The notes under the pieces are model-generated. The model worked only from the letters and a program-made list of their open reading frames with translations. It was not told where the DNA came from and ran no database searches. This document shows, piece after piece, positions 25,063 to 33,059 of a stretch of 64,000 bases of DNA. A program made the position numbers and the translations under genes. Origin of the DNA: Kitasatospora sp. CB01950 (GTDB lineage Bacteria > Actinomycetota > Actinomycetes > Streptomycetales > Streptomycetaceae); contig NZ_LISX01000007.1 of assembly GCF_001905465.1 (NCBI RefSeq), positions 258,891 to 322,890 on the forward strand. The letters run 5' to 3'. Numbering within the stretch: the first letter of the stretch is position 1; the number at the start of each line of letters is the position of its first letter.

Positions 25063-28000
25063 TCAGACGCCGGTGCCGGCACTCAGGTCGGCGTTGTAGT
25101 CGGAGAGCCTGGTGATCTGGGCGGGGCTCAGCACGCCCTGGTACAGCCAGACGTCCTCGAGCTCGCCCGAGAAGTACTCGCCCCAGGCGTTGCCCGACCG
25201 GTTCCGGCCGAACTGCAGCCCGCCCGATGTCTCGTAGGGCTGCGGGGCGCCGGCGGTGGAGACGCGCGGTGTGCAGTCGGTGGCATCAGGTGCACAGGTC
25301 TGGTTCTCGACCCGGCCGTTGACGTACAGCGCGAGTCGCTGGGAGAAGGCGTCGTAGCTGACCGCCAGGTGGGTCCAGTTCTCCCACACCGAGCTCTCGG
25401 CGGATCGGGTGACCACGGTCCGGGTGACACCGGTGGCGTCGTCGGAGTCGCGGAGTTCGGCCTGCCACTCACCGCTCGGCTGCCCGTTGGCGTTCAGACC
25501 CAGGTAGTGCCAACGCACTGTCACCGCGCTGTTGTTGGCGCCCGCGAAGGAGAGCGCCGTCATGTCGCGGGTCGGGGTGCCTGCGGTGTTGGCCCAGCCT
25601 GCGAGGGTGAAGCTCTGGCTGGTGTGCACCGGGTTGACCGTGGTCGCGGCGTAGCCGGTGGTGCCGTTCAGTGCGAGCGCGCCCGGGTTGATCAGGATGC
25701 CGCTGCCGGGGTTGATCGTGGCGTTCCCGCCGAGGGTGGCACCGTTGTGGCCGGGGGCCTCGTCGGGAGCGACGGCGGGGGTTCCGGTGGCGGAGCTGAG
25801 GCGCCAGCGGCCGGCCAGCACCGGGTGCTGCTGGACCATCGCGGTGGCCTCGGGCCCGGTGACGATCCGGTCGTAGACGCGCACGTCGTCGACGTCGCCG
25901 CCGAAGAACCCGCCGTTCGCACCGTTCTCGTTGAAGGCGCCGATCTGCAGCGGGCCGGGGTTGGCCCACGGCGAGTTCTGGGTGTAGTCCGACTCGGCGA
26001 CCAGGTAGCCGTTGATGTAGAAGCGCAGCTTCTTGGCCGTGGTGTCGTTGACGCCCAGCAGGTGCGTCCATTCTCCGGTGGTGCCGGTGAAGCAGGGCAC
26101 GCCGTTGGTCACGGTGCCGGCGGTGCAGTCGGGCTGCATGGTGCGCACCAGGGTGTCGACGGAGGTGTCCTCCTTGTACCGGCCGAAGACCCACTTGCCC
26201 AGGGTGCCGGAGTAGTAGAGCGCGAACTCGACGTTGTGCTCGCCGATCTGGGCGATCGCCGCCCTGGCCTTGGTATCGCCTGCGGTGGGCTTGGGCATCT
26301 TCACCCACGCCGCGACCGAGAAGTCCCGGGTGCCGTCGACCTGCGGACGCGGGGTGCGCAGGTAGCCGGTGGCGCCGTCGAGGTGGATGGCCTTCCCGTC
26401 GATGCCGGCCTGGCCGACCTGGACGCCCTTGTAGGCGGTCAGGGCGTCGGTCTCAGCGACACCGGTCCTCGGGTTGGCAGCGTCGAAGTTCCAGACCGCC
26501 TTGGCCCCGAGGCCGGTGGTGACCGGCTGGTCGGCCGCCACCTTGGCCGCCTCGGCGGCGCTCAGCGGACGGTCCCAGAGCTTGACGTCGTCGACCGAGC
26601 CCTTCCACGGGCCGGTCATGTTGCCGCGGTACTTGAAGCGGCCGATCTCCAGCGGACCGCTGGACTGCCACGCGGCGCCGGCGGCGGCGACCGGCGTGCC
26701 GGCGACACCGTTGACGTACAGGGTGCACGTCTTGGCGACCGGGTCGTAGACGCCGGTCAGATGGGTCCACTGCCCGTACACCACGGGCGCTGTGGAGGTC
26801 GCGACCTGGAGGGCGTAGCCGTCGACGTCCTTGTCCGTCGTCCACATCTGCCACGCGTTGTTCATCATGCCCAACGCGAAGCGGCTCATGAAGGTGCCGT
26901 TCTGGCTGACTGCCACCCGGTTGCGCCCACCCTCGGTGACGTTGACCCACGCGGAGACGGTGAATCCATTGGTGGTGTCGAGCACCGTGCCCTGCGTGCT
27001 GGCGTAGGCGTTGAGGCTGCCGTCCAGGGCGAGTGCCTCGCCCCGGTGTCCCGCCGCGCCGGAGGTCGCACCGGAGCCGAGCGTGGCCTCGAAAGTGCCA
27101 CCGGTGCCCGCCAGGACGGTGCCGGAGGTCTCGTCCATGGTCCAACCGGTCCGCTGTCCCTGTCCCGCCAGGACGTTGAAGTAGTACGTCTCGGGCTGCG
27201 ACACGGTACCGACCCCGTTGACGGCCTGTGCCGTCAGAAAGTGCAGGCCGGGGGTCCGCGGGAGCACCTTGACCGTCTGTGCCGCACCGCTGGTGGTGGT
27301 GACATCGCTGTACGCCGAACCGTCCAGCGACCACTGGTACTTGGTGATGTTGGTGGACGCCGCCTTCAGCGTGAAGGAGCCGTAACGGCCGACACCGTCC
27401 GTCCACGGCAGCTCCGCGGTGGCGTCCTTGGAGCCCGGGTAGGAGACGGAGCTGATGTCCGGGCCTGCGGGGACGGTGGTGTCGATCTTGAAGAAGCAGG
27501 AGGTCGGGTCGCCGTCCGAGGACCACGGCCCCCAGGACGCACCGTCCCAGGCCCGCGCCTCCCAGCTCAGGCTGACATTCTGCGGGAGCGTGTCGGGCAG
27601 CTGGTACGAGAAGATCGACCCGGAACCCTTGAAGTCCGCCGAGCTGGGCGGGGTGTCCGCCGCGCCGGTGGACCACCAGCGCTTGCGCCAGCCGTCGCCG
27701 GTGTTCCAGTTGACGGCGAACTGCACGCCGATCGCTTCACCGTCCGGGTCGGTGGCCCTGGTCGTGACCCGCGGCACCTGGTTGATGCCGATCGGACTCA
27801 GCTGGCACACCGAGCCGGGCGACATCGTCATGTCGCTCATCGGCATCTGGTTCGGCCGCAGGTTGTAGTAGACCCGCAGGTAGGCGTCGTCGGTGAAGCG
27901 CTTCCAGGCGTTGATGTCGCCCTCGTTCTGCGCCTTCAGGCCGAACGTGATGGTCGGCCAGCCCCAGTTCGCGGCGTCCTGCACCAGGTCCTTGACCGGA

Positions 28001-29388
28001 CCCGAGGTGCCGCCGAACTCCAGCCATCCGCCCGGGCAGCTGCCGCTCCAGCCCTTGGCCGTGTTGATGGTCTGCAGGTTGCGGCCCCAGAACCCGGCCG
28101 CGTTCTGCGCGTTCCAGTTCAGACCCTTCGAGATGTAGCCGGTGTTCCACAGCTCCACCGGAGCCGCGGTGCACGAGTACGAGTGGCTCTCGTACGTGCC
28201 GAACTCGGCCTTCAGGATCTGCTTGCCGACGAACGAGCCGTTCGGGATCTGGAAGAATGCGCGCTTCACGTCCTGCGGCGCGCAGCGCGAGTCGCCGGCG
28301 CAGTAGCCGACGCCCCAGTCGTGCACGTCGGTGGATGTGTAGGTGAAGTGCCAATAGGTCTGGTTCGGGAAGGTGCGCGAGACACCGGCCCAGTCCGCGG
28401 CCTTCGGGGTGTTCCACGCCGGGTCGATCATCACCGGGTAGACAGTGGACGGGTCGTCCAGCATCGCCTGGTCCGGCGTCAGGACCATGGTGTCCTTGGG
28501 CAGATCGACCTTCAGCCGGGTCATCTTCGCGCCCTCGGCCGGAGTGCTCGGGTCAGCGGCGGCCGAGGGTGCCGCCGCTCCTGCTGCGGGGGCCGACTTC
28601 ATCGACTTGGCGCCCGCGACAGGAGCGGGAGTGACGGCAGCCGTGGCGGAGTCCCACATCACCGGCGTCGGGGCCTCGAACACGGTGCCGCCGCCGGACG
28701 GGTCCACCGCCTTCAGCGAACCGTCCGCCTCCTGCCGGACCGTCAGACCGTCGGTCTTCAGCCCCAGCCGCAGCGCGTCGAGTTCGGGGTTCTTCGCGGC
28801 CTCGGCGGTGTGCACCACGAAGACCTGCGTGAAGCCGGTCGTGGTGGCGGTCAGTCGCAGGTCCACATCGGGGAGGATGGAGCGGTACTCGGCGACCGCC
28901 CCGTCGACCACCGGCTTCGGCAGCGTCTTCGGCCAGGAGACCTTCAGCTCCTTGCCGGCCGTCGACATCCGCACCAGCGGCTGGTCACCGCCGCCCGAGA
29001 ACTCCAGGTCCGCGGTCGAGCCCTTGGGCGCGAAGGCGCCGCTCTTCAGTGCCTGGAGCGCCGGGTCCAGGTCCACCCAGCGGCCCGCCTTGCGGGTCCG
29101 CTTCGGCTGCACGTACGTCGTCGACAACAGCCGGCCGTCGGGCTGCGCCACGACGTCGGCGCTCTCGCCCCGCAGCGCCTCGACCTCCACCGGCTTCCCG
29201 GTCCGCTTCGCCTCGGCGACCGCCAGCGTCTCCGCCGTATCGGCGGGCTCGGCCGGCGTCGCAGGGCTCTGCGTCGGTGCGTTCTCGGCCGCCGCCGCGA
29301 GGGGCGCGTCCGGTATCCCGAACGCCCCCACCGTGATGCCCAGGGCGAGGGCAGCTGCGGTCAACCCGCGCGCCCTCCGTCTCCCCAC
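25063..29388 (-). CDS. Secreted LamG-domain protein, partner of the RHS protein
   Basis: 1441 aa from GTG 29386-29388, chosen for GGAAAG 4 nt upstream and a clean signal peptide (RRRARGLTAAALALGITVGAFG). An in-frame GTG at 29413-29415 would add nine residues. After a long N-terminal region with beta-rich segments (about 40-600) and an Ig-like stretch (about 610-740) come three LamG/concanavalin-like domains at about 745-955, 965-1180 and 1195-1435. Each has the WTHLTGVYD-type and LYVNG-type motifs. Such proteins often precede secreted RHS genes in Streptomyces and probably help display or delivery at the cell surface. No catalytic site was recognised. Confidence 0.82.
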   Translation of the reverse strand: MGRRRARGLTAAALALGITVGAFGIPDAPLAAAAENAPTQSPATPAEPADTAETLAVAEAKRTGKPVEVEALRGESADVVAQPDGRLLSTTYVQPKRTRKAGRWVDLDPALQALKSGAFAPKGSTADLEFSGGGDQPLVRMSTAGKELKVSWPKTLPKPVVDGAVAEYRSILPDVDLRLTATTTGFTQVFVVHTAEAAKNPELDALRLGLKTDGLTVRQEADGSLKAVDPSGGGTVFEAPTPVMWDSATAAVTPAPVAGAKSMKSAPAAGAAAPSAAADPSTPAEGAKMTRLKVDLPKDTMVLTPDQAMLDDPSTVYPVMIDPAWNTPKAADWAGVSRTFPNQTYWHFTYTSTDVHDWGVGYCAGDSRCAPQDVKRAFFQIPNGSFVGKQILKAEFGTYESHSYSCTAAPVELWNTGYISKGLNWNAQNAAGFWGRNLQTINTAKGWSGSCPGGWLEFGGTSGPVKDLVQDAANWGWPTITFGLKAQNEGDINAWKRFTDDAYLRVYYNLRPNQMPMSDMTMSPGSVCQLSPIGINQVPRVTTRATDPDGEAIGVQFAVNWNTGDGWRKRWWSTGAADTPPSSADFKGSGSIFSYQLPDTLPQNVSLSWEARAWDGASWGPWSSDGDPTSCFFKIDTTVPAGPDISSVSYPGSKDATAELPWTDGVGRYGSFTLKAASTNITKYQWSLDGSAYSDVTTTSGAAQTVKVLPRTPGLHFLTAQAVNGVGTVSQPETYYFNVLAGQGQRTGWTMDETSGTVLAGTGGTFEATLGSGATSGAAGHRGEALALDGSLNAYASTQGTVLDTTNGFTVSAWVNVTEGGRNRVAVSQNGTFMSRFALGMMNNAWQMWTTDKDVDGYALQVATSTAPVVYGQWTHLTGVYDPVAKTCTLYVNGVAGTPVAAAGAAWQSSGPLEIGRFKYRGNMTGPWKGSVDDVKLWDRPLSAAEAAKVAADQPVTTGLGAKAVWNFDAANPRTGVAETDALTAYKGVQVGQAGIDGKAIHLDGATGYLRTPRPQVDGTRDFSVAAWVKMPKPTAGDTKARAAIAQIGEHNVEFALYYSGTLGKWVFGRYKEDTSVDTLVRTMQPDCTAGTVTNGVPCFTGTTGEWTHLLGVNDTTAKKLRFYINGYLVAESDYTQNSPWANPGPLQIGAFNENGANGGFFGGDVDDVRVYDRIVTGPEATAMVQQHPVLAGRWRLSSATGTPAVAPDEAPGHNGATLGGNATINPGSGILINPGALALNGTTGYAATTVNPVHTSQSFTLAGWANTAGTPTRDMTALSFAGANNSAVTVRWHYLGLNANGQPSGEWQAELRDSDDATGVTRTVVTRSAESSVWENWTHLAVSYDAFSQRLALYVNGRVENQTCAPDATDCTPRVSTAGAPQPYETSGGLQFGRNRSGNAWGEYFSGELEDVWLYQGVLSPAQITRLSDYNADLSAGTGV

Positions 29389-29423
29389 TGATCTTTCCAG
29401 CACGTCACATCCCACGATTCAAA

Positions 29424-29526
29424 ATGATCATCACATGTGAGCCATGATCATCAAGGTGGGCTCACACAGCTGTCAATACCCGTTCCAAGCAATGAAAATG
29501 ACAGGTAAAGACATAAATGATCATCA
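29424..29526. repeat. Three copies of ATGATCATCA plus an inverted repeat, operator candidates
   Basis: ATGATCATCA occurs at 29424-29433, 29444-29453 and 29517-29526; the core TGATCA is palindromic. The middle copy covers the -10 of the LamG promoter and lies inside a perfect inverted repeat TGTGAGCC (29436-29443) / GGCTCACA (29459-29466). The layout suggests a repressor or other regulator controlling this operon. The surrounding 29389-29776 spacer is unusually AT-rich and otherwise shows no gene. Confidence 0.6.
29447..29476 (-). promoter_or_regulatory. Promoter of the LamG-RHS operon
   Basis: On the minus strand a perfect TTGACA (29476-29471) is followed after 18 bp by GATGAT (29452-29447). 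Transcription would start near 29440, giving a leader of about 50 nt before GTG 29388. The -10 is overlapped by a palindromic repeat copy described separately. Confidence 0.6.
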
Positions 29527-29776
29527 CGCTCTTGCGTGGATGAACCACCACAAACAGGTTGATCAGGGAAGGAGCCGGGCCACCCAAAGACACTGATCTG
29601 ACGCATCGTCAATTTTGCAGGGAAAGCCGGGCCTGATATCGCCATCTCGGCCGATTCCAAGCACTGTTGATGTGCGAAGGAATATCAGAAGTCCGCTGGC
29701 CGCATGCGAACATCTCAATGTTCAAGTCGGCGTGACGATCCATCAGTTTCAAGCATCCCGAGGCCCAGAAACGGCC

Positions 29777-29843
29777 CCGTCGCGGACCTCGCCGGCGCGC
29801 ACCTGCTACCCACACAGCAGGGACGCGCCGGGGTCCGCGACGG
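29777..29843 (-). terminator. Terminator of the WXG100 operon
   Basis: CCGTCGCGGACC (29777-29788) pairs with GGTCCGCGACGG (29832-29843), with an inner CCGGCGCG/CGCGCCGG and a CTGCT/AGCAG stem. It begins a few bases after the stop codon at 29850 on the minus strand. Confidence 0.75.
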
Positions 29844-29849
29844 TTGCGA

Positions 29850-30446
29850 TCAGGCCGTGAACGCGGCCGCGAGCTCGTCCGCCGCCGACGGCAGCGGTGT
29901 CGTGACGCCCGCCCAGGAGCCGTCGCGGAAGTGGAGGTCGACGCGGCCGCGCTGGGTGACGCCCTTGGCGTTGCGGTGGGCGGCGGCGATCTCGTGGCGC
30001 GGGAGTTCGAACTGCAGGGCGTGCTGTTCGGTGAGCTGCCAGAGCTTGGCGCGGTCGGCGAGCAGGAACAGGCGGCGGTCGGTGAGGGCGAGCAGGCCGC
30101 TGCCGTTCGCGCCGTCCTCGTGGAGGCGGACGACGAGGCGGCCGGCGGTGGAGTGCCAGTCGCCGCCCATGCCCCGGCCGTGCCAGGCGGAGTCCGGCAC
30201 GGCGTCCATCATCCGGTTCTCGACGGCGCCGACCGCCGCCGACACCGGGTTGACCACCGCGTACGCGCGCCGCAGCAGGCTGAACGGCTTGGCCAGCTTC
30301 TGTTCGAGCTCGCCCGGTTGACGCGGAGTCAGCAGCTCCTCCGGCGGGCGCGGGATGCCGGGCGCCAGCGAGACGGGTGCGGCGGCCAGCAGCTGTTCGC
30401 CGGCGGCCAGGAACGGTGCGGCGAACTGGCGGTCCCGGTCGAGCAC
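29850..30446 (-). CDS. Hypothetical protein of the WXG100 operon, PH-like region
   Basis: 198 aa from GTG 30444-30446 with GGAGGAG close upstream. The second half (LLALTDRRLFLLAD ... RVDLHFRDGSWAGV) has the strand pattern and the T-x-R-R-L motif of bacterial PH-like domains. The first half is Pro/Leu-rich without motifs, and no signal peptide or membrane span is present. Third gene of a three-gene minus-strand operon, 46 bp after the 311-aa WXG100-type protein. It may be a cytoplasmic partner or chaperone, which is a guess. Confidence 0.65.
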   Translation of the reverse strand: MLDRDRQFAAPFLAAGEQLLAAAPVSLAPGIPRPPEELLTPRQPGELEQKLAKPFSLLRRAYAVVNPVSAAVGAVENRMMDAVPDSAWHGRGMGGDWHSTAGRLVVRLHEDGANGSGLLALTDRRLFLLADRAKLWQLTEQHALQFELPRHEIAAAHRNAKGVTQRGRVDLHFRDGSWAGVTTPLPSAADELAAAFTA

Positions 30447-30492
30447 AGTGCTCCTCCTCCTCGATTCAGTGGAACGGGTAGCGGCGCCGGGC

Positions 30493-31428
30493 TCACCCGA
30501 AGGCGTCCTCGAAGCGGCGGCGCCGCTCCTCGGGGCTCATCTCGGGCTCCTTCGCGGGCTGGGCAATGCCGGTCTTCTGCCGCAGACCGGTGCTGGGGCC
30601 GGTGTTGCCGCTGATCCGATCGTCGGCCTCGTCGGCGAGGATGCCGGCGCCGCTCTGGGTGATCTGCTGGAGCGCCTCGCCGGCCGGGTTGCCGGTCAGG
30701 CCGATGCCGTGCAGCCCGGCCTTGCCGATCGTCTTGGTCGCCGTCTTGGCCAGGTATGCCTCGACGTCGAGCGGCTTGTTCCAGGTCCAGGGCTTCTTCG
30801 GGTTGAGGTGCGGCCGCTTGGAGACGGCCTTGAGCGCCTTCATCGCGTCGGCGATCTTCTTCAGCGCACTGGCCAACTTCCGTACCAGGTTGGCTATTCG
30901 GACGCTGGCGATGGTGCCTTCGGCGGCGGCCGCGGCGGCTTCGGCGGCCAGCGAGATGCCGGCGGTGATGACGCTGAAGGCGATGGACGCGGCGAGCGTG
31001 ATGATCGCCCATTCGATCAGCTCGCGGATGATCGTCTCGACCAGGTCCTGCGCCATCCGGGCCTCGGCGGCGGCCTCGTCGAGGAGTTCGGCGGTGCCCG
31101 CCATGTCCTCCGCCTCGGCCTCCAACGCCTGCTCGTACTCGGCGAGTTCGCGTTGGAACGCCTCGGACGCCTCGCCCTGCCACTCACCGGCCAGCGAGGC
31201 CCGGTCGCGACGCTGGTCGGCGATCACCTCGCGCAGCTGCTCGGCCTGCCTGCGCCACAGCTCGGCGGCGGCCTCCAGGCCCTCCGGGTCGCCGGTGACG
31301 AACTCCAGCGGCTCGGCGAGCGGTTCCACGATGGGACGCATGATCTCGTCGATCACGTTGCCCAGCGGGGACATCCAGTCGTTGATCTTCGTGTAGGCGT
31401 CGACTGCGCCGGCGATCGGCCCGCTCAT
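30493..31428 (-). CDS. WXG100-type protein with hydrophobic segment, possible type VII secretion substrate
   Basis: 311 aa from ATG 31426-31428, which overlaps the preceding stop (ATGA). Residues about 50-130 are a long helical pair with the W-x-G turn in LAGEWQGEASEAFQREL, typical of WXG100/ESX proteins. A hydrophobic Ala-rich stretch follows (AIITLAASIAFSVITAGISLAAEAAAAAA), then a basic linker and a C-terminal segment with no known toxin motif. The shape (WXG module, hydrophobic part, variable tail) fits a type VII substrate or effector. No EccC/EccD machinery is in the window. Confidence 0.7.
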   Translation of the reverse strand: MSGPIAGAVDAYTKINDWMSPLGNVIDEIMRPIVEPLAEPLEFVTGDPEGLEAAAELWRRQAEQLREVIADQRRDRASLAGEWQGEASEAFQRELAEYEQALEAEAEDMAGTAELLDEAAAEARMAQDLVETIIRELIEWAIITLAASIAFSVITAGISLAAEAAAAAAEGTIASVRIANLVRKLASALKKIADAMKALKAVSKRPHLNPKKPWTWNKPLDVEAYLAKTATKTIGKAGLHGIGLTGNPAGEALQQITQSGAGILADEADDRISGNTGPSTGLRQKTGIAQPAKEPEMSPEERRRRFEDAFG

Positions 31429-31739
31429 CCGACGATCGCCTGCATCCCGCGCTCGATGCTCTCGTCGACCCGCTCGTACGCGCCGGCCATGCCGTCCGCG
31501 TACTCGCCGATCCGGTCCATGGTGTCGGCGGCGGCCCCGGCGTTCTCGATCGCCGCCTCGGAACGCTCCACGTAGTCGCGGCCGGTCTCGTCGGACTCCG
31601 GGAGCTTCCCGAAGGCGGACGGCGACAGCTGGTGCCCGCCGAGTTCGGCGCGGATCGCCCGCAGCCGCTCGGCCCGTTCGATGCTGGTGCGGGCGAACCG
31701 GCGCAGCGCGTCCGGATCGACCGTGAACTCCCCCGCCAT
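31425..31739 (-). CDS. Small ESX-like helical protein
   Basis: 104 aa from ATG 31737-31739 with GGAAGAGG upstream. It is nearly all helical (VDPDALRRFARTSIERAERLRAIRAEL ... EAAIENAGAAADTMDRIGEYADGMAGAYERVDESI), the size and style of ESX-1 secretion-associated proteins, but it lacks a W-x-G turn. Overlap by ATGA with the WXG100-type gene suggests the two products pair, as EsxA/EsxB do. First gene of the operon. Confidence 0.7.
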   Translation of the reverse strand: MAGEFTVDPDALRRFARTSIERAERLRAIRAELGGHQLSPSAFGKLPESDETGRDYVERSEAAIENAGAAADTMDRIGEYADGMAGAYERVDESIERGMQAIVG

Positions 31740-31876
31740 GTCGGCGTACCTCTTCCCCGTTGCCAGGCCCACCGCTTCGGCGACGGCATAGACGACGCCA
31801 TGCGCAGACCATGAATTGGCAAAGAAGCTAACACGGCCTCGCCCGCAAGAGGTACCCCGGGCCCGCCAATTGACGC

Positions 31877-32365
31877 TCAGTCGGCCAGCCGCACGCGCAC
31901 CCACGGGTCGGTGCAGCGCTCGGCCGCCTCCCGACGCGCCGTCAGGAACCGTTCCGCGAGCGGCCCGTCCACGGCCTCCGCCCACCGCCACGCACCCACC
32001 GCGCACACCTGCCGCAACGGGTCGCCGTCCGCCACGGCCGCCGCCAACTCCTCCTGCAACCGCCGCCGGCCGCCCACCGACACCAGCACCTGCGCCAGCC
32101 AGCGCGGCGAGGACGCGTCGTCGTCGGCCAGCAGCGCGTCCAGCACCAGCGGGTACAGCCGGTGCGCCGCCTCCCGGTCCGCCGCCAGCCGCCGGTACGC
32201 GGCCTGCCGTTTGTGGCCGATCCGGTGGTACTGCGCGAAACCCGACGCCCGCGCCTCCAACCGGGCCACCCGCTCGTCCCCCGGCACCTCGACCGTCACG
32301 TCGAGCACTGCCAGCAGGGCGTCCAGCGCGGCTTCCTGCGCGTCCAGGCGCACGTGCTGCTCCAT
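31877..32365 (-). CDS. HEAT-repeat-like hypothetical protein
   Basis: 162 aa from ATG 32363-32365, with GGAGG 7 nt upstream; a longer in-frame start lies inside the divergent promoter. The sequence is a series of amphipathic helices rich in Arg, Ala and Leu (AAYRRLAADREAAHRLYPLVLDALLADDDASSPRWLAQVL), consistent with HEAT-like repeats. No catalytic residues stand out. It is divergent from the marR-type gene and may be its target. Confidence 0.6.
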   Translation of the reverse strand: MEQHVRLDAQEAALDALLAVLDVTVEVPGDERVARLEARASGFAQYHRIGHKRQAAYRRLAADREAAHRLYPLVLDALLADDDASSPRWLAQVLVSVGGRRRLQEELAAAVADGDPLRQVCAVGAWRWAEAVDGPLAERFLTARREAAERCTDPWVRVRLAD

Positions 32366-32472
32366 CGACCGCCTCCTCACTCCGCATGTAGATACTTGCA
32401 GGCGCGGGAATTTGCAGATTTCGACTAGGCTTGTACGGAGTGAACGATCCCATCCCGAAGGGAGCACGGCCC

Positions 32473-32916
32473 ATGACCCGCCCGGACCCCGGCCTGGCGC
32501 ACGGCTGGTGCGCCCTGACCTCGCTGCACGGCCGCCTCGAAGCCCACATCGAACGCGCCCTGCAGGCCGAACACGAGCTCAGCGTCCGCGAGTTCTCCGT
32601 CCTGAACGTCCTGAGCGAGCAGCACGAGGGCGACGGCGGTCACTTCCGGATGAACCGGCTCGCCGACTCGGTGGTCCTCAGCCAGAGCGCCACCACACGC
32701 CTGGTCACCCGCCTGGAGGACCGCGGCCTGCTCGCCCGCTACCTCTGCCCCACCGACCGGCGCGGCATCTACACCAACGTCACCCCCGCCGGCCTCGCCC
32801 TCCTCGACCGGGCCCGCCCCACCCACGACGCCGCCCTCGCCGAAGCCCTCACCGCCGCCGAGACCCGCCCCGAACTGGCCCCCCTGGTCGCCGCCGTCCG
32901 GAACATGGGCACCTGA
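32473..32916 (+). CDS. MarR-family transcriptional regulator
   Basis: 147 aa from ATG 32473 with AAGGGAG upstream. The winged helix is clear: LSVREFSVLNVLSE, then MNRLADSVVLSQSATTRLVTRLEDRGLLARYLCPTDRRGIYTNVTPAGLALL, with the recognition helix in the SQSATTRLVTRLEDRG part and the wing DRRGIYTNV. MarR dimers bind palindromes and respond to phenolic or oxidant ligands. It is divergent from the HEAT-like gene. The 107-bp spacer has a TTGCAG direct repeat that could belong to promoter or operator. Confidence 0.85.
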   Translation: MTRPDPGLAHGWCALTSLHGRLEAHIERALQAEHELSVREFSVLNVLSEQHEGDGGHFRMNRLADSVVLSQSATTRLVTRLEDRGLLARYLCPTDRRGIYTNVTPAGLALLDRARPTHDAALAEALTAAETRPELAPLVAAVRNMGT

Positions 32917-32953
32917 AAAACGGGAGCACGCACAACCAGGGGATGCACCACCG

Positions 32954-32973
32954 GGGGCGCGGGGAACTGCGCG
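32954..32973. repeat. Interspersed repeat, copy 2
   Basis: GGGGCGCGGGGAACTGCGCG is identical to 17025-17044. It lies between the convergent marR-type and helicase genes, next to a terminator hairpin. Confidence 0.7.
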
Positions 32974-32989
32974 AAGGGGAACGCGCCAC

Positions 32990-33045
32990 GTCCGCAAGAT
33001 CGCGACGCAGGACAGTGACCTGCACCTGATCGCGACCTTGCGGAC
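32990..33045. terminator. Bidirectional terminator
   Basis: GTCCGCAAGATCGCGA (32990-33005) pairs with TCGCGACCTTGCGGAC (33030-33045) with one mismatch, plus an inner GCAGG/CCTGC stem. It lies between convergent genes ending at 32916 and 33060. Confidence 0.8.
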
Positions 33046-33059
33046 GGGCTCGCGCAGCC

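Noticed and set aside
25033..29391. 1452-codon plus-strand frame opposite the LamG gene
   Set aside because: A shadow of the LamG frame; it lacks motifs, while the minus strand has a signal peptide and three LamG domains.
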